A DNA stretch of 64,000 nucleotides from JADZAI01 sp964390465 (lineage in GTDB: Bacteria > Pseudomonadota > Alphaproteobacteria > Micropepsales > Micropepsaceae). Below are positions 25,596 to 34,307 of the stretch, one piece after another (the stretch's first letter is position 1; each line of letters begins with the position of its first letter). Under the pieces are notes generated by a model that was not told where the DNA came from, did not search any database, and worked only from the letters and a program-made list of their open reading frames with translations. The DNA lies in the NCBI GenBank assembly GCA_964390465.1, contig CAYMIJ010000007.1, positions 1 through 64,000 on the forward strand. Reading direction: 5' to 3'. Made by a program: the position numbers and the translations under genes.

Positions 25596-27185
25596 ATGGC
25601 CCTACGCGCCATTTTTGCTTCGCTCACCGCCCTGTTTCTGGCGGCGGCCCCGGCATCTGCCGAAATCGTCCTCAATCGCGGCAATGCAGGCGGCGACCCC
25701 TCGTCGCTCGACCCGCACTACACACAGGGCACATGGGAGAACAATATCGTTGGCGACCTCATGGAAGGACTCGCCACCGAAGATGCCGACGGCAAGATCA
25801 TTCCGGGTGCCGCCGAAAGCTGGAGCGTTTCGCCCGATGGCCTGACCTGGACCTTCAAGATGCGCGCCGGCGCGAAATGGTCGGACGGCACGCCGGTGAC
25901 AGCTGATGACTATGTCTATTCCTGGCGGCGTCTGCTCGCCCCCAACACGGCGGCGCAATATGCCTCAATCCTTTATGTCATTAAGAACGCCGAGGCCGTG
26001 AATGGCGGCAAGATGCCGCTGGACCAGCTGGGCGTCGCTGCGCCCGACCCGCAGACACTGGTTGTCACACTTGAACACCCTGCGCCCTATTTCGACGGCA
26101 TCGTCGCGCATCAGGCGAGCTTTCCCGTGCCCAAATGGCAGATCGAGAAATTCGGCAAGGACTGGGTGAAGCCCGGCAACTATGTTTCCAACGGCCCCTT
26201 CATGCTGGTCGACTGGCGCGTGCAGGAATACGTGCGGCTTTCCAAGAACCCGAACTTCTATGACGCAGCCAATGTAAAGGTGGATACGGTCAACTGGGTT
26301 CCGATCAATGATTACCCAGCCGGCGTGAAACGCTACAAGACCGGCGAGATCGACATCTACGACCAGTATCCCAGCAACCAGAAGGCATTGCTGGAACGCG
26401 AGCTGGGCGATCAGGTGAAGTCGCCGGTCTATCTGGCGACGAGCTATCTCACCTTCAATCAGCGTCAGGATATGTTCAAGGACCAGCGCGTGCGCATCGC
26501 GCTGTCGCTGGCGATAGACCGCGACACCATCACCAACAAGATCTATCAGGTCGGTGAACCTGTTGCCTGCTCGATCGTGCCGCCCGGCACGGCCAATTAT
26601 CCAGATATGGCGAAGTCTCCTGACTGCCAGATTGCAACACAGCCCGAGCGCGTAGCCAAGGCGAAGGAGTTGCTGGGGGCGGCGGGATATGGCCCTTCCA
26701 ACCCCATCACTTTCCGCCTCTACACGACGCAGGATTCTGATTCAAAGCGTGCCGCTGCTGCGCTGCAAGCCATGTGGAGCAGTGTTGGCGCAAAGGTCGA
26801 GATCGTCGCGAACGAGCCCAAGACACATTACAATCAGCATCTGCAAACAGCGAATTTCGACGTCGCAACGGCAGCCTGGGTGGGCGACTTCAACGACCCG
26901 GAAACCTTCCTGTTCATGTTTGAAACCTCGAACAAGGGTTTCAATTATGGCGGCTGGTCAAACGCCAAGTATGACGAGCTGATGCGTCAGGAACGGCTGG
27001 AGCCCGATGTCGCCAAGCGCGCCGCCATCATGAAAGAGGCCGAACAGATTTTGCTGGATGATTACGGCGTGGCGCCAACGCGCTTCCGCATCAATCCGCA
27101 TCTGGTAAAGCCTTATCTGAAAGGCTGGGGCGCCAATATCCGCGGTGTGCATCGTTCGCGCTGGATGTCGATCGAAGGGCGCTGA
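25596..27185 (+). CDS. oligopeptide ABC transporter substrate-binding protein
   Basis: Second of three OppA-like paralogues, 529 residues. AAGGAGA precedes the ATG at 25596, which I prefer to the frame extended to 25533. The signal peptide is residues 1-21 (ALFLAAAPASA). NRGNAGGDPSSLDPHYTQG corresponds to the family signature, and DQRVRIALSLAIDRDTI to the core motif. There is no C-terminal anchor. It ends three bases before the third paralogue, so they are one operon. The family binds di- or oligopeptides, including murein peptides, in the periplasm. Confidence 0.92.
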   Translation: MALRAIFASLTALFLAAAPASAEIVLNRGNAGGDPSSLDPHYTQGTWENNIVGDLMEGLATEDADGKIIPGAAESWSVSPDGLTWTFKMRAGAKWSDGTPVTADDYVYSWRRLLAPNTAAQYASILYVIKNAEAVNGGKMPLDQLGVAAPDPQTLVVTLEHPAPYFDGIVAHQASFPVPKWQIEKFGKDWVKPGNYVSNGPFMLVDWRVQEYVRLSKNPNFYDAANVKVDTVNWVPINDYPAGVKRYKTGEIDIYDQYPSNQKALLERELGDQVKSPVYLATSYLTFNQRQDMFKDQRVRIALSLAIDRDTITNKIYQVGEPVACSIVPPGTANYPDMAKSPDCQIATQPERVAKAKELLGAAGYGPSNPITFRLYTTQDSDSKRAAAALQAMWSSVGAKVEIVANEPKTHYNQHLQTANFDVATAAWVGDFNDPETFLFMFETSNKGFNYGGWSNAKYDELMRQERLEPDVAKRAAIMKEAEQILLDDYGVAPTRFRINPHLVKPYLKGWGANIRGVHRSRWMSIEGR

Positions 27186-27188
27186 CAT

Positions 27189-28769
27189 ATGATACTGCGC
27201 CGGATCGCCGCCGCTCTCGCGCTCGCCACGGCGCTGACCATGCCTGTCAGCGCCATCACCCTGCATCGCGGCAACCAGAATGACCCAGATACGCTCGACC
27301 CGCACAAGGCGACCGGCAGCTGGGAAAGCAATATTCTGGGCGACATGTTCCTTGGCCTGACGACCGAGGACATCAAGGGCGACCCGATACCGGGAGCGGC
27401 CGAAAGCTGGACGGTTTCGCCAGACGGCCTGACATGGACCTTCAAGATGCGTCCGGGCGCGGTATGGTCAGACGGCGTGCCGGTGACCGCGCAGGATTTC
27501 GTGTTTTCGTTCCAGCGCGAGCTGAACCCGGCCACCGCCTCACAATATGCCGGGATGATCTATGAGATCGTCAATGCTGAGCAGGTGAACACCGGAAAGC
27601 TGCCGCCCGACCAGCTGGGCGTGAAGGCCATCGACGACATGACGCTGGAGATCCGTCTGGTCCATCCGGCGGCCTATCTGCCGCAGCTTCTGATGCACCA
27701 GATCACTTATCCGGTGCCCAAGCATCTGTATGACAAGTTCGGCGATGACTGGGTGAAGCCCGAAAACTTCGCCAGCAACGGCCCCTTCAAGCTGACGGCG
27801 TTCCGCCCCAATGACAGCGTGCGGGCCGCGAAGAACGAAACTTTCTATGACGCGGCCAACGTGAAGCTGGACGAGATCGTCTATTATCCCACTGATGACA
27901 GCGAGGCAGCGCTGAAGCGCATCCGCACTGGTGAGCTGGATATCAATGTTGGGTTTCCTTCAGCGCAGATCGACCAGCTGCGCGCCACCATGCCCGATGT
28001 GCTGCGTGTCGCGACCGTGGTGAACGTGCGCTACATCGTGATGAACACGACCCGCAAGCCATTCGGTGACGCGCGCGTTCGCAAGGCCATCGCACTGGTG
28101 ATCGACCGGGATGTCATCACAAAGCAGATCCTGCGCGCGGGCGAAACGCCGGCCTATACCATCGTGCCGCCGGGCACGGCCGGTTATTCAAATGGCCCGC
28201 ATGTCTCGTTCGAGTCCATGCCGATGGTGGCGCGGCTGGAAGAAGCCAAGCGATTGCTGGCCGAGGCGGGCTATGGCCCGGATAATCCCGTGTCGTTCAC
28301 CTATCGCTATATTGGCGATCCGGACTCGCGTCGCATGGCCGCCGCATTGCAGGGCATGTGGCGAAGCATCGGCCTGAAGGTCGAGGTTTCGGTCAGCGAG
28401 AAGAAGGTGCATTACAACACCGTGCGGGCGCTGGATTACGATGTGGCCGAAGCCAACTGGTTCGCCGATTATAACGACGCCAAGAACTTCCTGTTCCTGG
28501 CGCAGCCGTCAGCTGGCGAGATGAACATGTCGAAATACGCCAATCAGGCCTATGAAGACCTGATCCGCCAGTCGGACAGCGAGGCCGACCCCGCCAAGCG
28601 CATGGCCATCATGCAGCAGGCCGAAGCGATGATGCTTGAGGACGTACCGCTGACGCCGGTGTTCTATGGCGTCAGCCGCAACCTCGTGCAGCCCTGGGTG
28701 AAGGGTTGGGAAGACAATCTGCTCAACACCCACCGCTCGCGCTGGATGAGCATAGAGGGCAAGCCGTAA
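27189..28769 (+). CDS. oligopeptide ABC transporter substrate-binding protein
   Basis: Third tandem OppA-like paralogue, 526 residues. It has a signal peptide of about 19 residues ending VSA, then LHRGNQNDPDTLDPHKATG. DARVRKAIALVIDRDVIT is the core motif and the protein ends HRSRWMSIEGKP, almost identical to the end of the second copy (HRSRWMSIEGR). This indicates a recent duplication within the locus. There is no anchor. It ends in a hairpin shared with the convergent small membrane-protein gene. No permease is encoded nearby. Confidence 0.92.
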   Translation: MILRRIAAALALATALTMPVSAITLHRGNQNDPDTLDPHKATGSWESNILGDMFLGLTTEDIKGDPIPGAAESWTVSPDGLTWTFKMRPGAVWSDGVPVTAQDFVFSFQRELNPATASQYAGMIYEIVNAEQVNTGKLPPDQLGVKAIDDMTLEIRLVHPAAYLPQLLMHQITYPVPKHLYDKFGDDWVKPENFASNGPFKLTAFRPNDSVRAAKNETFYDAANVKLDEIVYYPTDDSEAALKRIRTGELDINVGFPSAQIDQLRATMPDVLRVATVVNVRYIVMNTTRKPFGDARVRKAIALVIDRDVITKQILRAGETPAYTIVPPGTAGYSNGPHVSFESMPMVARLEEAKRLLAEAGYGPDNPVSFTYRYIGDPDSRRMAAALQGMWRSIGLKVEVSVSEKKVHYNTVRALDYDVAEANWFADYNDAKNFLFLAQPSAGEMNMSKYANQAYEDLIRQSDSEADPAKRMAIMQQAEAMMLEDVPLTPVFYGVSRNLVQPWVKGWEDNLLNTHRSRWMSIEGKP

Positions 28770-28780
28770 GGCTTTAGCCC
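28757..28780. terminator. hairpin shared by convergent genes
   Basis: GGGC-AAGCC, loop GTAA, GGCTT-(TA)-GCCC. The stem contains both stop codons (28767-28769 plus, 28774-28776 minus). Without a T-run it is only a possible bidirectional terminator. Confidence 0.4.
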
Positions 28781-29067
28781 TCGCCGCGGATACGGCGCAG
28801 TTCGTCTTCCATCAGATCAACGATACGGTCTGTGCCCGCGCGGATATCGAGCAGGGTGAAGATGAGGCCGGTTACCACGACCGCGACAATCGTACCTGCC
28901 ACGAACCCGACCACAGCGCCCTGCCATGGCTGGGCCATGACGCCGCCTGCATGGAGCTGGCCGATCTGAGCGGCGGTCCAGCCGTACCAGGTTGAATAGG
29001 CAATGACGCCGATAAAGAAGACCCAAGCAAACGCTTCAAACGCCCCGACGATCATGTTGCGGATCAT
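28774..29067 (-). CDS. small membrane protein of unknown function
   Basis: A 97-residue protein with two hydrophobic segments (about residues 8-28 and 49-72) and a charged C-terminus DRIVDLMEDELRRIRGEG. AAAGGGGAT lies before the ATG at 29067. It is convergent with the OppA-like cluster and lies downstream of the TonB receptor behind a strong terminator, so it is probably a separate unit. No known family was recognised. Confidence 0.72.
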   Translation of the reverse strand: MIRNMIVGAFEAFAWVFFIGVIAYSTWYGWTAAQIGQLHAGGVMAQPWQGAVVGFVAGTIVAVVVTGLIFTLLDIRAGTDRIVDLMEDELRRIRGEG

Positions 29068-29131
29068 ACTTATCCCCTTTGGGCAGCAGACACAGCTGCG
29101 CCGATGACTTCAGTATTTCATGGGTGAAGAC

Positions 29132-29160
29132 AAAAGAAAACGGCGGGCTTTCGCCCGCCG
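29132..29160 (-). terminator. rho-independent terminator of the TonB receptor gene
   Basis: On the minus strand CGGCGGGC, loop GAAA, GCCCGCCG is followed by TTTTCTTTTG. It lies 27 bases past the receptor stop codon. Confidence 0.88.
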
Positions 29161-29187
29161 CTTGTCTGTTCAGCGATCAAGCCTCGC

Positions 29188-32100
29188 TTAGAAGCGGAGG
29201 TTGAAGCCCAGCGTGTAGACCGTGCCATACGTGTCATAAACGGACGGGAAGGTATTGCCCGAGTTCGACGACGTGGTGCCCGACTGGTTGCCGACGATCG
29301 GCGGGTTCTGGTTCAGGACGTTGTTGGCCGAAAGCGTGATGCCAACTTCTTCCATTGCCTGCCAGCTGACCGCGAGATCCAGATAGTCATATGGACGGAT
29401 GCGGCGGAAAGCAGGGAAGATGCCAGCGGCAAGACCCGGCTCGGCAGTCGCTTCACCGAGGTGACGCCACAGGGCCGAGATCGTCCAGTCGCCGGTCTCG
29501 TAGGTGGTACGCAGAGTCCAGCGGTATTCCGGACGCGGATTGCCGCAATTGTTGCCGTAATGACCGAGGCAATCGATCGCTGCGAACAACGGATGTGTCT
29601 GGTATTCGTTTTTCAGATACATGTTGCCGTTGAACGCAAAGTTCAGCTTGCCCGCATCGGTCGTGCCAAACGCCTCGTCAAGGTCGACGCCGAAGCTGAC
29701 GCCCAGTTCGATACCTTCGGCCTTACGATAAGGCGTGTTGGTGGTCAGTGTGAACACAGACGCACCAGCCTCCGTCAACGACCCCTGAGAGTCGCGCCGG
29801 ATCAGGGGGCAGAAGGCCGCAAGATTATCGACCAAGCAGGCATTCAAGACTTCCTGTGCTGCGTAGCTGTCGATCACGTCGGTGATATTGATCTTGTAAT
29901 AATCGAGCGAGATCACCGGATTGACGATCGAGCTGCCAAAGAAGTCCGGCTGCCACACAACGCCAGCTGTCAGCGTATCAGCAACTTCAGGCCGCGGCAG
30001 ATTGTTGGGATCCGTGCCAACCGTCACGTTGATCTGACCGGCAATGATGTCGCTGGCTGCGCTGTCGAAGAAGCCCGGCCGACCGACAGAAGGTGTGAAC
30101 TGGAAAGCCGGCACACCATTGGCGATGCAACGCAAGCGCAGAGCAGTGTCGATCAGGCTCTGACCGCCTGCGTTGGTATTGCCATCCGAGCAGGGATCGC
30201 CATCACCGTTCACAAGACCAATCGACGGCGGCAGAAGTTCACCCACGGCAGGGGCGCGCACCGCACGCTGCTTCATGACCCGAAGACGAAGACCGTCCAT
30301 GGGTTCCCAGGTCAAGCCCACCTTCCAGGTCGAGTTCTGACCAGCAGGGTTGTACTCCGAGTACCGGTAAGCGGCTTCAATCTGAAGCTTCTTCGCACCA
30401 GGCATGTTCTCGATGATCGGCATGATGGCTTCGGCGTACATTTCATAGACGTCGAAGGCCGATTTGGCCGGAAGCGTCGGGCCGCCGGCACCACCAAGGC
30501 ACGAGGTCGGGAACAGTTTCAGACATTCATCAGGGGTCTGCTCGCCGCGCTCCTGACGGTATTCCATACCGAACGCCAACTGCAGCGGGGTTTCAGCCCA
30601 CGGCGAAACAACGGCAGCCAATTCACCGTTCACGTTCGCGGAGATGATGTCCTGCTGATAAGTGGACTTCAGCAGAGCCGTTGCGCGCGCGAAATCCGCC
30701 ATGGCAGGCGTGATCGATCCTGCGCCGTGGAAGAGGTCGATTGGTACGCACGAACCGCCGCCGAGGCACGTGTTCGGGTTGGTCGCCATCAGCGCGAGCT
30801 GAATGGCTGACTTGTTGGAATAACCAGCGCTGATATTCGACTTGGTGGTCGAACCATGCTGGTAGGAAATATCCCAGTGCCAGCTCGCGCCAAAATCACC
30901 GCGCAACCCGATGAGCACCTGATAGGCACTGCTGTCATAGGTGGTTGAACGTGGGCCAAGCTCCACGGTGCGACGTGCAAGCGTCACATTGATTGTGTCG
31001 GCGATATCGACAACGCCATTAGCGTTGAGATCCTGGACCTGAAGCGTCGCCATGGTACGGGTACCAGCGATCAGCGCCGCATTATAGCGGTTGATGATCT
31101 CGGCGCGCGCCTGTGCCGACAGGAACGGGTTAGCCAGCGGGATGTTGAAGGGGTCCGTGAACAGGCCTGACGGCGCGATCTGCTGACGCACAACCGTGTT
31201 GCTGAACATGGCACGCGCATAGGCCTCAACGTTGTCGTTGATCTGGTAATGCGCCGTCGCCATGAAGCTGTAGCGCTCCTGCGGGGTCTGATAGTAGTTG
31301 TACGGATTGAAGTTGAAGCGCGAGCAGTTGGCGCTCAACGTACCGTCTTCGCGGAACTGCAGGGCACCAGCTGGCGAACGCAGGCCAATACGCGTCGGGA
31401 TAGTTGCCGACGAACCACCATCAGCACCACCGATACCGCCGAACACGTTCGGGCCACCGCAGTTTGCGATGGGGGCAGGTGTCAGCACACCGCTGAGGCC
31501 ATTGCCGGTTCCAGATGCCACTTCAACACGACCGAAATCACGCTGACCAAGAAGAATGGCCTGACGGCTGGTGTAGTTGACACCGAGGGTGACATTGCCA
31601 CGGCCGTCGCCCAGATTGGCACCGATGACAGCGCTGGCATCCCACGTATTGCCGTCGCCTTTATCGGTCGTCGAGAAAGACGTATTGATGGCAACGCCTT
31701 CAAAATCCTTCTTCAGGACGAAGTTGACTGCGCCCGCGATCGCGTCCGAACCATAAACGGCCGAAGCGCCACCGGTGATGACGTCAACGCGATCAACCAT
31801 GGCCAAAGGAACAGTAGCGATGTCGGCGACGCCGTTGATATCGAAGGGCACCATACGCTTGCCGTCCAGCATGACGAGCGTACGCTGCGTACCAACGCCG
31901 CGCAGATTGACAGTCGCGGCACCAGATGTGCCGTTATTCACAGCCGGGTTGTCGCCGGGGATTGATGCCGGCAGGTTGCGGATCAGCTTTTCAACTTCCG
32001 GGGTCTGCTGGAGCTTCATTTCCTGCACACCAACAGTGGTGATCGGGCTGGCCGAGGTGATGCCGGGGCGCTTCACGCGCGTGCCGGTGACCACAACCTC

Positions 32101-32259
32101 TTCCGATGCGGCAGCTTCCTTCGCTGCGGGAGCGGGCGCTGCCGGAGCAGGTGTCGGCGCGGGCGCCTGAGCAACAGCAACACCGGCTGCGACGAACGTT
32201 GCCGCAAAACCGCTGATGATAGTCGACGCGAGCAACTTCTCGCGCGCCAGATTCAGCAT
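29188..32259 (-). CDS. TonB-dependent outer-membrane receptor
   Basis: A 1023-residue TonB-dependent receptor that imports a large or scarce substrate across the outer membrane. I chose the ATG at 32259, which has a perfect AGGAGG. The signal peptide (about residues 1-31, GVAVAQA) is followed by a Pro/Ala-rich stretch. A TonB-box-like EEVVVTGTRVKR comes next, then the plug domain with VNLRGVGTQRTLVMLDGKR, and a long beta-barrel ending in the aromatic GFNLRF. The large size resembles the receptors of Caulobacter and sphingomonads. The substrate is unknown. It is divergent from a TPR/hydroxylase gene and no siderophore genes are near. Confidence 0.95.
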   Translation of the reverse strand: MLNLAREKLLASTIISGFAATFVAAGVAVAQAPAPTPAPAAPAPAAKEAAASEEVVVTGTRVKRPGITSASPITTVGVQEMKLQQTPEVEKLIRNLPASIPGDNPAVNNGTSGAATVNLRGVGTQRTLVMLDGKRMVPFDINGVADIATVPLAMVDRVDVITGGASAVYGSDAIAGAVNFVLKKDFEGVAINTSFSTTDKGDGNTWDASAVIGANLGDGRGNVTLGVNYTSRQAILLGQRDFGRVEVASGTGNGLSGVLTPAPIANCGGPNVFGGIGGADGGSSATIPTRIGLRSPAGALQFREDGTLSANCSRFNFNPYNYYQTPQERYSFMATAHYQINDNVEAYARAMFSNTVVRQQIAPSGLFTDPFNIPLANPFLSAQARAEIINRYNAALIAGTRTMATLQVQDLNANGVVDIADTINVTLARRTVELGPRSTTYDSSAYQVLIGLRGDFGASWHWDISYQHGSTTKSNISAGYSNKSAIQLALMATNPNTCLGGGSCVPIDLFHGAGSITPAMADFARATALLKSTYQQDIISANVNGELAAVVSPWAETPLQLAFGMEYRQERGEQTPDECLKLFPTSCLGGAGGPTLPAKSAFDVYEMYAEAIMPIIENMPGAKKLQIEAAYRYSEYNPAGQNSTWKVGLTWEPMDGLRLRVMKQRAVRAPAVGELLPPSIGLVNGDGDPCSDGNTNAGGQSLIDTALRLRCIANGVPAFQFTPSVGRPGFFDSAASDIIAGQINVTVGTDPNNLPRPEVADTLTAGVVWQPDFFGSSIVNPVISLDYYKINITDVIDSYAAQEVLNACLVDNLAAFCPLIRRDSQGSLTEAGASVFTLTTNTPYRKAEGIELGVSFGVDLDEAFGTTDAGKLNFAFNGNMYLKNEYQTHPLFAAIDCLGHYGNNCGNPRPEYRWTLRTTYETGDWTISALWRHLGEATAEPGLAAGIFPAFRRIRPYDYLDLAVSWQAMEEVGITLSANNVLNQNPPIVGNQSGTTSSNSGNTFPSVYDTYGTVYTLGFNLRF

Positions 32260-32633
32260 AGAAAACCTCCTGAATGAAACGGAATACATCCGGTATCTGT
32301 CCATCCCCGAAAAGACACCGGATCCGGCGTGACCCTTCACGCCGAAGTGCCGGGACCATAGTTTCAGGGTTACAGACGCGTCAATTTGGAACCATCTGTC
32401 ACAATACGTTTAAAAGGGGGGTGTTGCCGCAATGCTTCACACCAATAATATTATTTAATATCAATGTCTTACCGCCATATCGATGGCAATTTCAGCTGGA
32501 TTGACGAATTGTCATGGGATTCGCGACTGGAAACAGCACGCACTCGCTGTTCCACGCTGGCTCAAATGATGAGAATCACGACCTCAGGCGCCAGATGCGT
32601 CTGCTGAGTCGCTTTTCACCGCAGGTTCCGTTC
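32260..32633. promoter_or_regulatory. divergent promoter region of TonB receptor and hydroxylase genes
   Basis: This 374-base gap is AT-rich between about 32390 and 32490, with a 12-bp palindrome AATAATATTATT at 32444-32455 and a TGACGAATTGTCA dyad at about 32502. The receptor leader contains a short stem GGCGTG/CACGCC near 32340. No riboswitch consensus (such as a B12 box) was recognised. Confidence 0.4.
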
Positions 32634-33902
32634 ATGTCACAGTCCTCCAGCCTACAGGCACTGATCCAACAGGCCCACAGGCTGGTGCGTGAAGGTCGGC
32701 ATGAGGATGGGCGCCGCATCTGGGAGCAGGTGCTGGTCGCGGCACCAGCTGACCCACAGGCGCTTTATGCCCTTGGATTTCTGGCCTTACAGCGCGGCGC
32801 ACCCGCCACGGCCAGAGACTATCTGGCCAAGGCCGTCGAAGTACGGCCTGACGATGTGCTCGCCTATATGACGTTGGCCGTCGCGCTGCGCGAAACGAAG
32901 GACATTCAGGGGGAACTGACGGCTCTGCGCACAGCATTGGCCATCGACCCCTATTTCGTGCCGGCGCTGCTGTCGCTGGGCGCCTGGCAGGAACGCCGGA
33001 ACGATGGACGCAATGCAGCCCAGACTTATCGCAACGTGCTGAAAATCATGCCGGATGAGAGGTCGTGGCCCCCAGAATTGCGCGACCATCTGACCCATGC
33101 ACGCGCCGTGCGCGACCGCGACAATCAGGCCTTCTTCAATTATCTGGTACATGAAACGCAAGAGACACGCGAAAAGCACCAAGGTGCCGATCTGGCCCGC
33201 TTCGATCAGGGCGTTGCGATCATGGCTGGTCTCAGTAAGCCATATTATCCGGAGCCTATCGCCTTCACCGTCCCGCGCCTGCCCGCCCTACCCTTCTATG
33301 ACCGAGCACAGTTTCCCGGACTGAAGGCACTGGAGGACGCGACAGATATCATCCGAGATGAACTGCTGGCTGGTCTGCGCGATCTTGAAGGCTTCACGCC
33401 TTATGTCCAGTACGAGCCGGGTGTGCCGCTGAACCAGTGGGCGGACCTCAACTACTCCGACAAGTGGCGGACCTTGTTCCTTTGGCAGTATGGCGAGCCC
33501 ATCCCTGAGAATCAGGCGCGCTTTCCAAAGACAGCGGCCTTGCTGGCCAAGGCCCAGATGGCCGACATCGAGGGCTGGTGTCCGACAGCCATGTTTTCAG
33601 CTCTCGCGCCGGGGGCGGTCATCCCGCCCCATACAGGTGAGACCAATGCCAGACTGATCGTGCACCTGCCGCTGGTGATCCCTGAAAAATGCTGGTTCCG
33701 CGTCGGGGCCGAAACCCGACCGTGGACGATGGGCGAATGTCTGGTGTTCGACGATTCCATCGAGCACGAGGCGGCGAACGGTTCTGATCAGCTTCGTGTC
33801 GTGTTGATCTTCGATGTTTGGAACCCTTACCTCTCCGAAGCCGAGCGCGACCTGATGCGGGCCACCATGAAGGCACGCGCCGCCTATTACGCGCAGAACT
33901 AA
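32634..33902 (+). CDS. TPR and aspartyl/asparaginyl beta-hydroxylase domain protein
   Basis: A 422-residue protein with an N-terminal tetratricopeptide region (about 10-160, e.g. DPQALYALGFLALQRGAP) and a C-terminal Asp/Asn beta-hydroxylase domain. The latter has HTGETNARLIVHLPL (first metal His), then FDDSIEHEA (second metal His) and the 2-oxoglutarate-binding Arg in QLRVVLIFDVWNP. It is predicted to be a cytoplasmic Fe(II)/2-oxoglutarate oxygenase. I start at the ATG at 32634; ATGs at 32595 and 32514 are also open and the start is uncertain. Its divergent pairing with the TonB receptor suggests linked regulation or function. Confidence 0.87.
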   Translation: MSQSSSLQALIQQAHRLVREGRHEDGRRIWEQVLVAAPADPQALYALGFLALQRGAPATARDYLAKAVEVRPDDVLAYMTLAVALRETKDIQGELTALRTALAIDPYFVPALLSLGAWQERRNDGRNAAQTYRNVLKIMPDERSWPPELRDHLTHARAVRDRDNQAFFNYLVHETQETREKHQGADLARFDQGVAIMAGLSKPYYPEPIAFTVPRLPALPFYDRAQFPGLKALEDATDIIRDELLAGLRDLEGFTPYVQYEPGVPLNQWADLNYSDKWRTLFLWQYGEPIPENQARFPKTAALLAKAQMADIEGWCPTAMFSALAPGAVIPPHTGETNARLIVHLPLVIPEKCWFRVGAETRPWTMGECLVFDDSIEHEAANGSDQLRVVLIFDVWNPYLSEAERDLMRATMKARAAYYAQN

Positions 33903-33938
33903 GTAGCGTCGCACGCCCGCGACCGCTAAGCTGACTGC

Positions 33939-34286
33939 ATGCCCGTCTTTGCCGCCTATACGCTTGTTTTTGTACGCGACATGCAGAAGGCGATAGCGTT
34001 CTATCGCGACGCGCTGGGCATGACAGCGCGGATGCAAACTCCGGCCTGGAGCGAAATGGATATGGCAGGTGCCGTCATCGCGCTTCATTCGGGCCGCGAG
34101 AAAGGCGAGCGCGAGATCCCGCTGGGCTTCAAGGTGCTGAACATCGACGCCGTCGCCAACGCTGTTGTCGAACATGGTGGATATATTCACGCGCCCAAGC
34201 GTCAGGCCGCGGGCGAACCCGCCATCATCAAGGCGGGCGACCCGGACGGAAACATCTTCTTCCTGTCGGAAGGCCCCGGTGCCTGA
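33939..34286 (+). CDS. VOC family (glyoxalase/bleomycin resistance-like) protein
   Basis: A 115-residue VOC fold protein. VRDMQKAIAFYRDALGM is the typical first repeat and AGDPDGNIFFLSE the typical end with the metal-site Asp/Asn region. A single module will probably dimerise. The substrate is unknown. It lies 36 bases after the hydroxylase gene and may be in the same operon. Its stop codon lies within a hairpin shared with the convergent sppA. Confidence 0.85.
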   Translation: MPVFAAYTLVFVRDMQKAIAFYRDALGMTARMQTPAWSEMDMAGAVIALHSGREKGEREIPLGFKVLNIDAVANAVVEHGGYIHAPKRQAAGEPAIIKAGDPDGNIFFLSEGPGA

Positions 34287-34307
34287 AGCGGCTCACTGAG
34301 CCGCTTC
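34285..34307. terminator. hairpin spanning both stop codons of convergent genes
   Basis: A perfect 10-bp stem GAAGCGGCTC/GAGCCGCTTC with loop ACT. The VOC TGA ends at 34286 and the sppA TGA lies at 34293-34295, both inside the hairpin. No T-run follows on either strand. Confidence 0.5.

Noticed and set aside
29461..30810. 449-codon plus-strand open frame
   Set aside because: Antisense shadow of the TonB receptor gene in GC-rich DNA; composition is Arg/His/Val-rich with no domain.
32260..32345. Riboswitch in the TonB receptor leader
   Set aside because: No B12-box or other riboswitch consensus was found; only a short stem and a BamHI-like palindrome.
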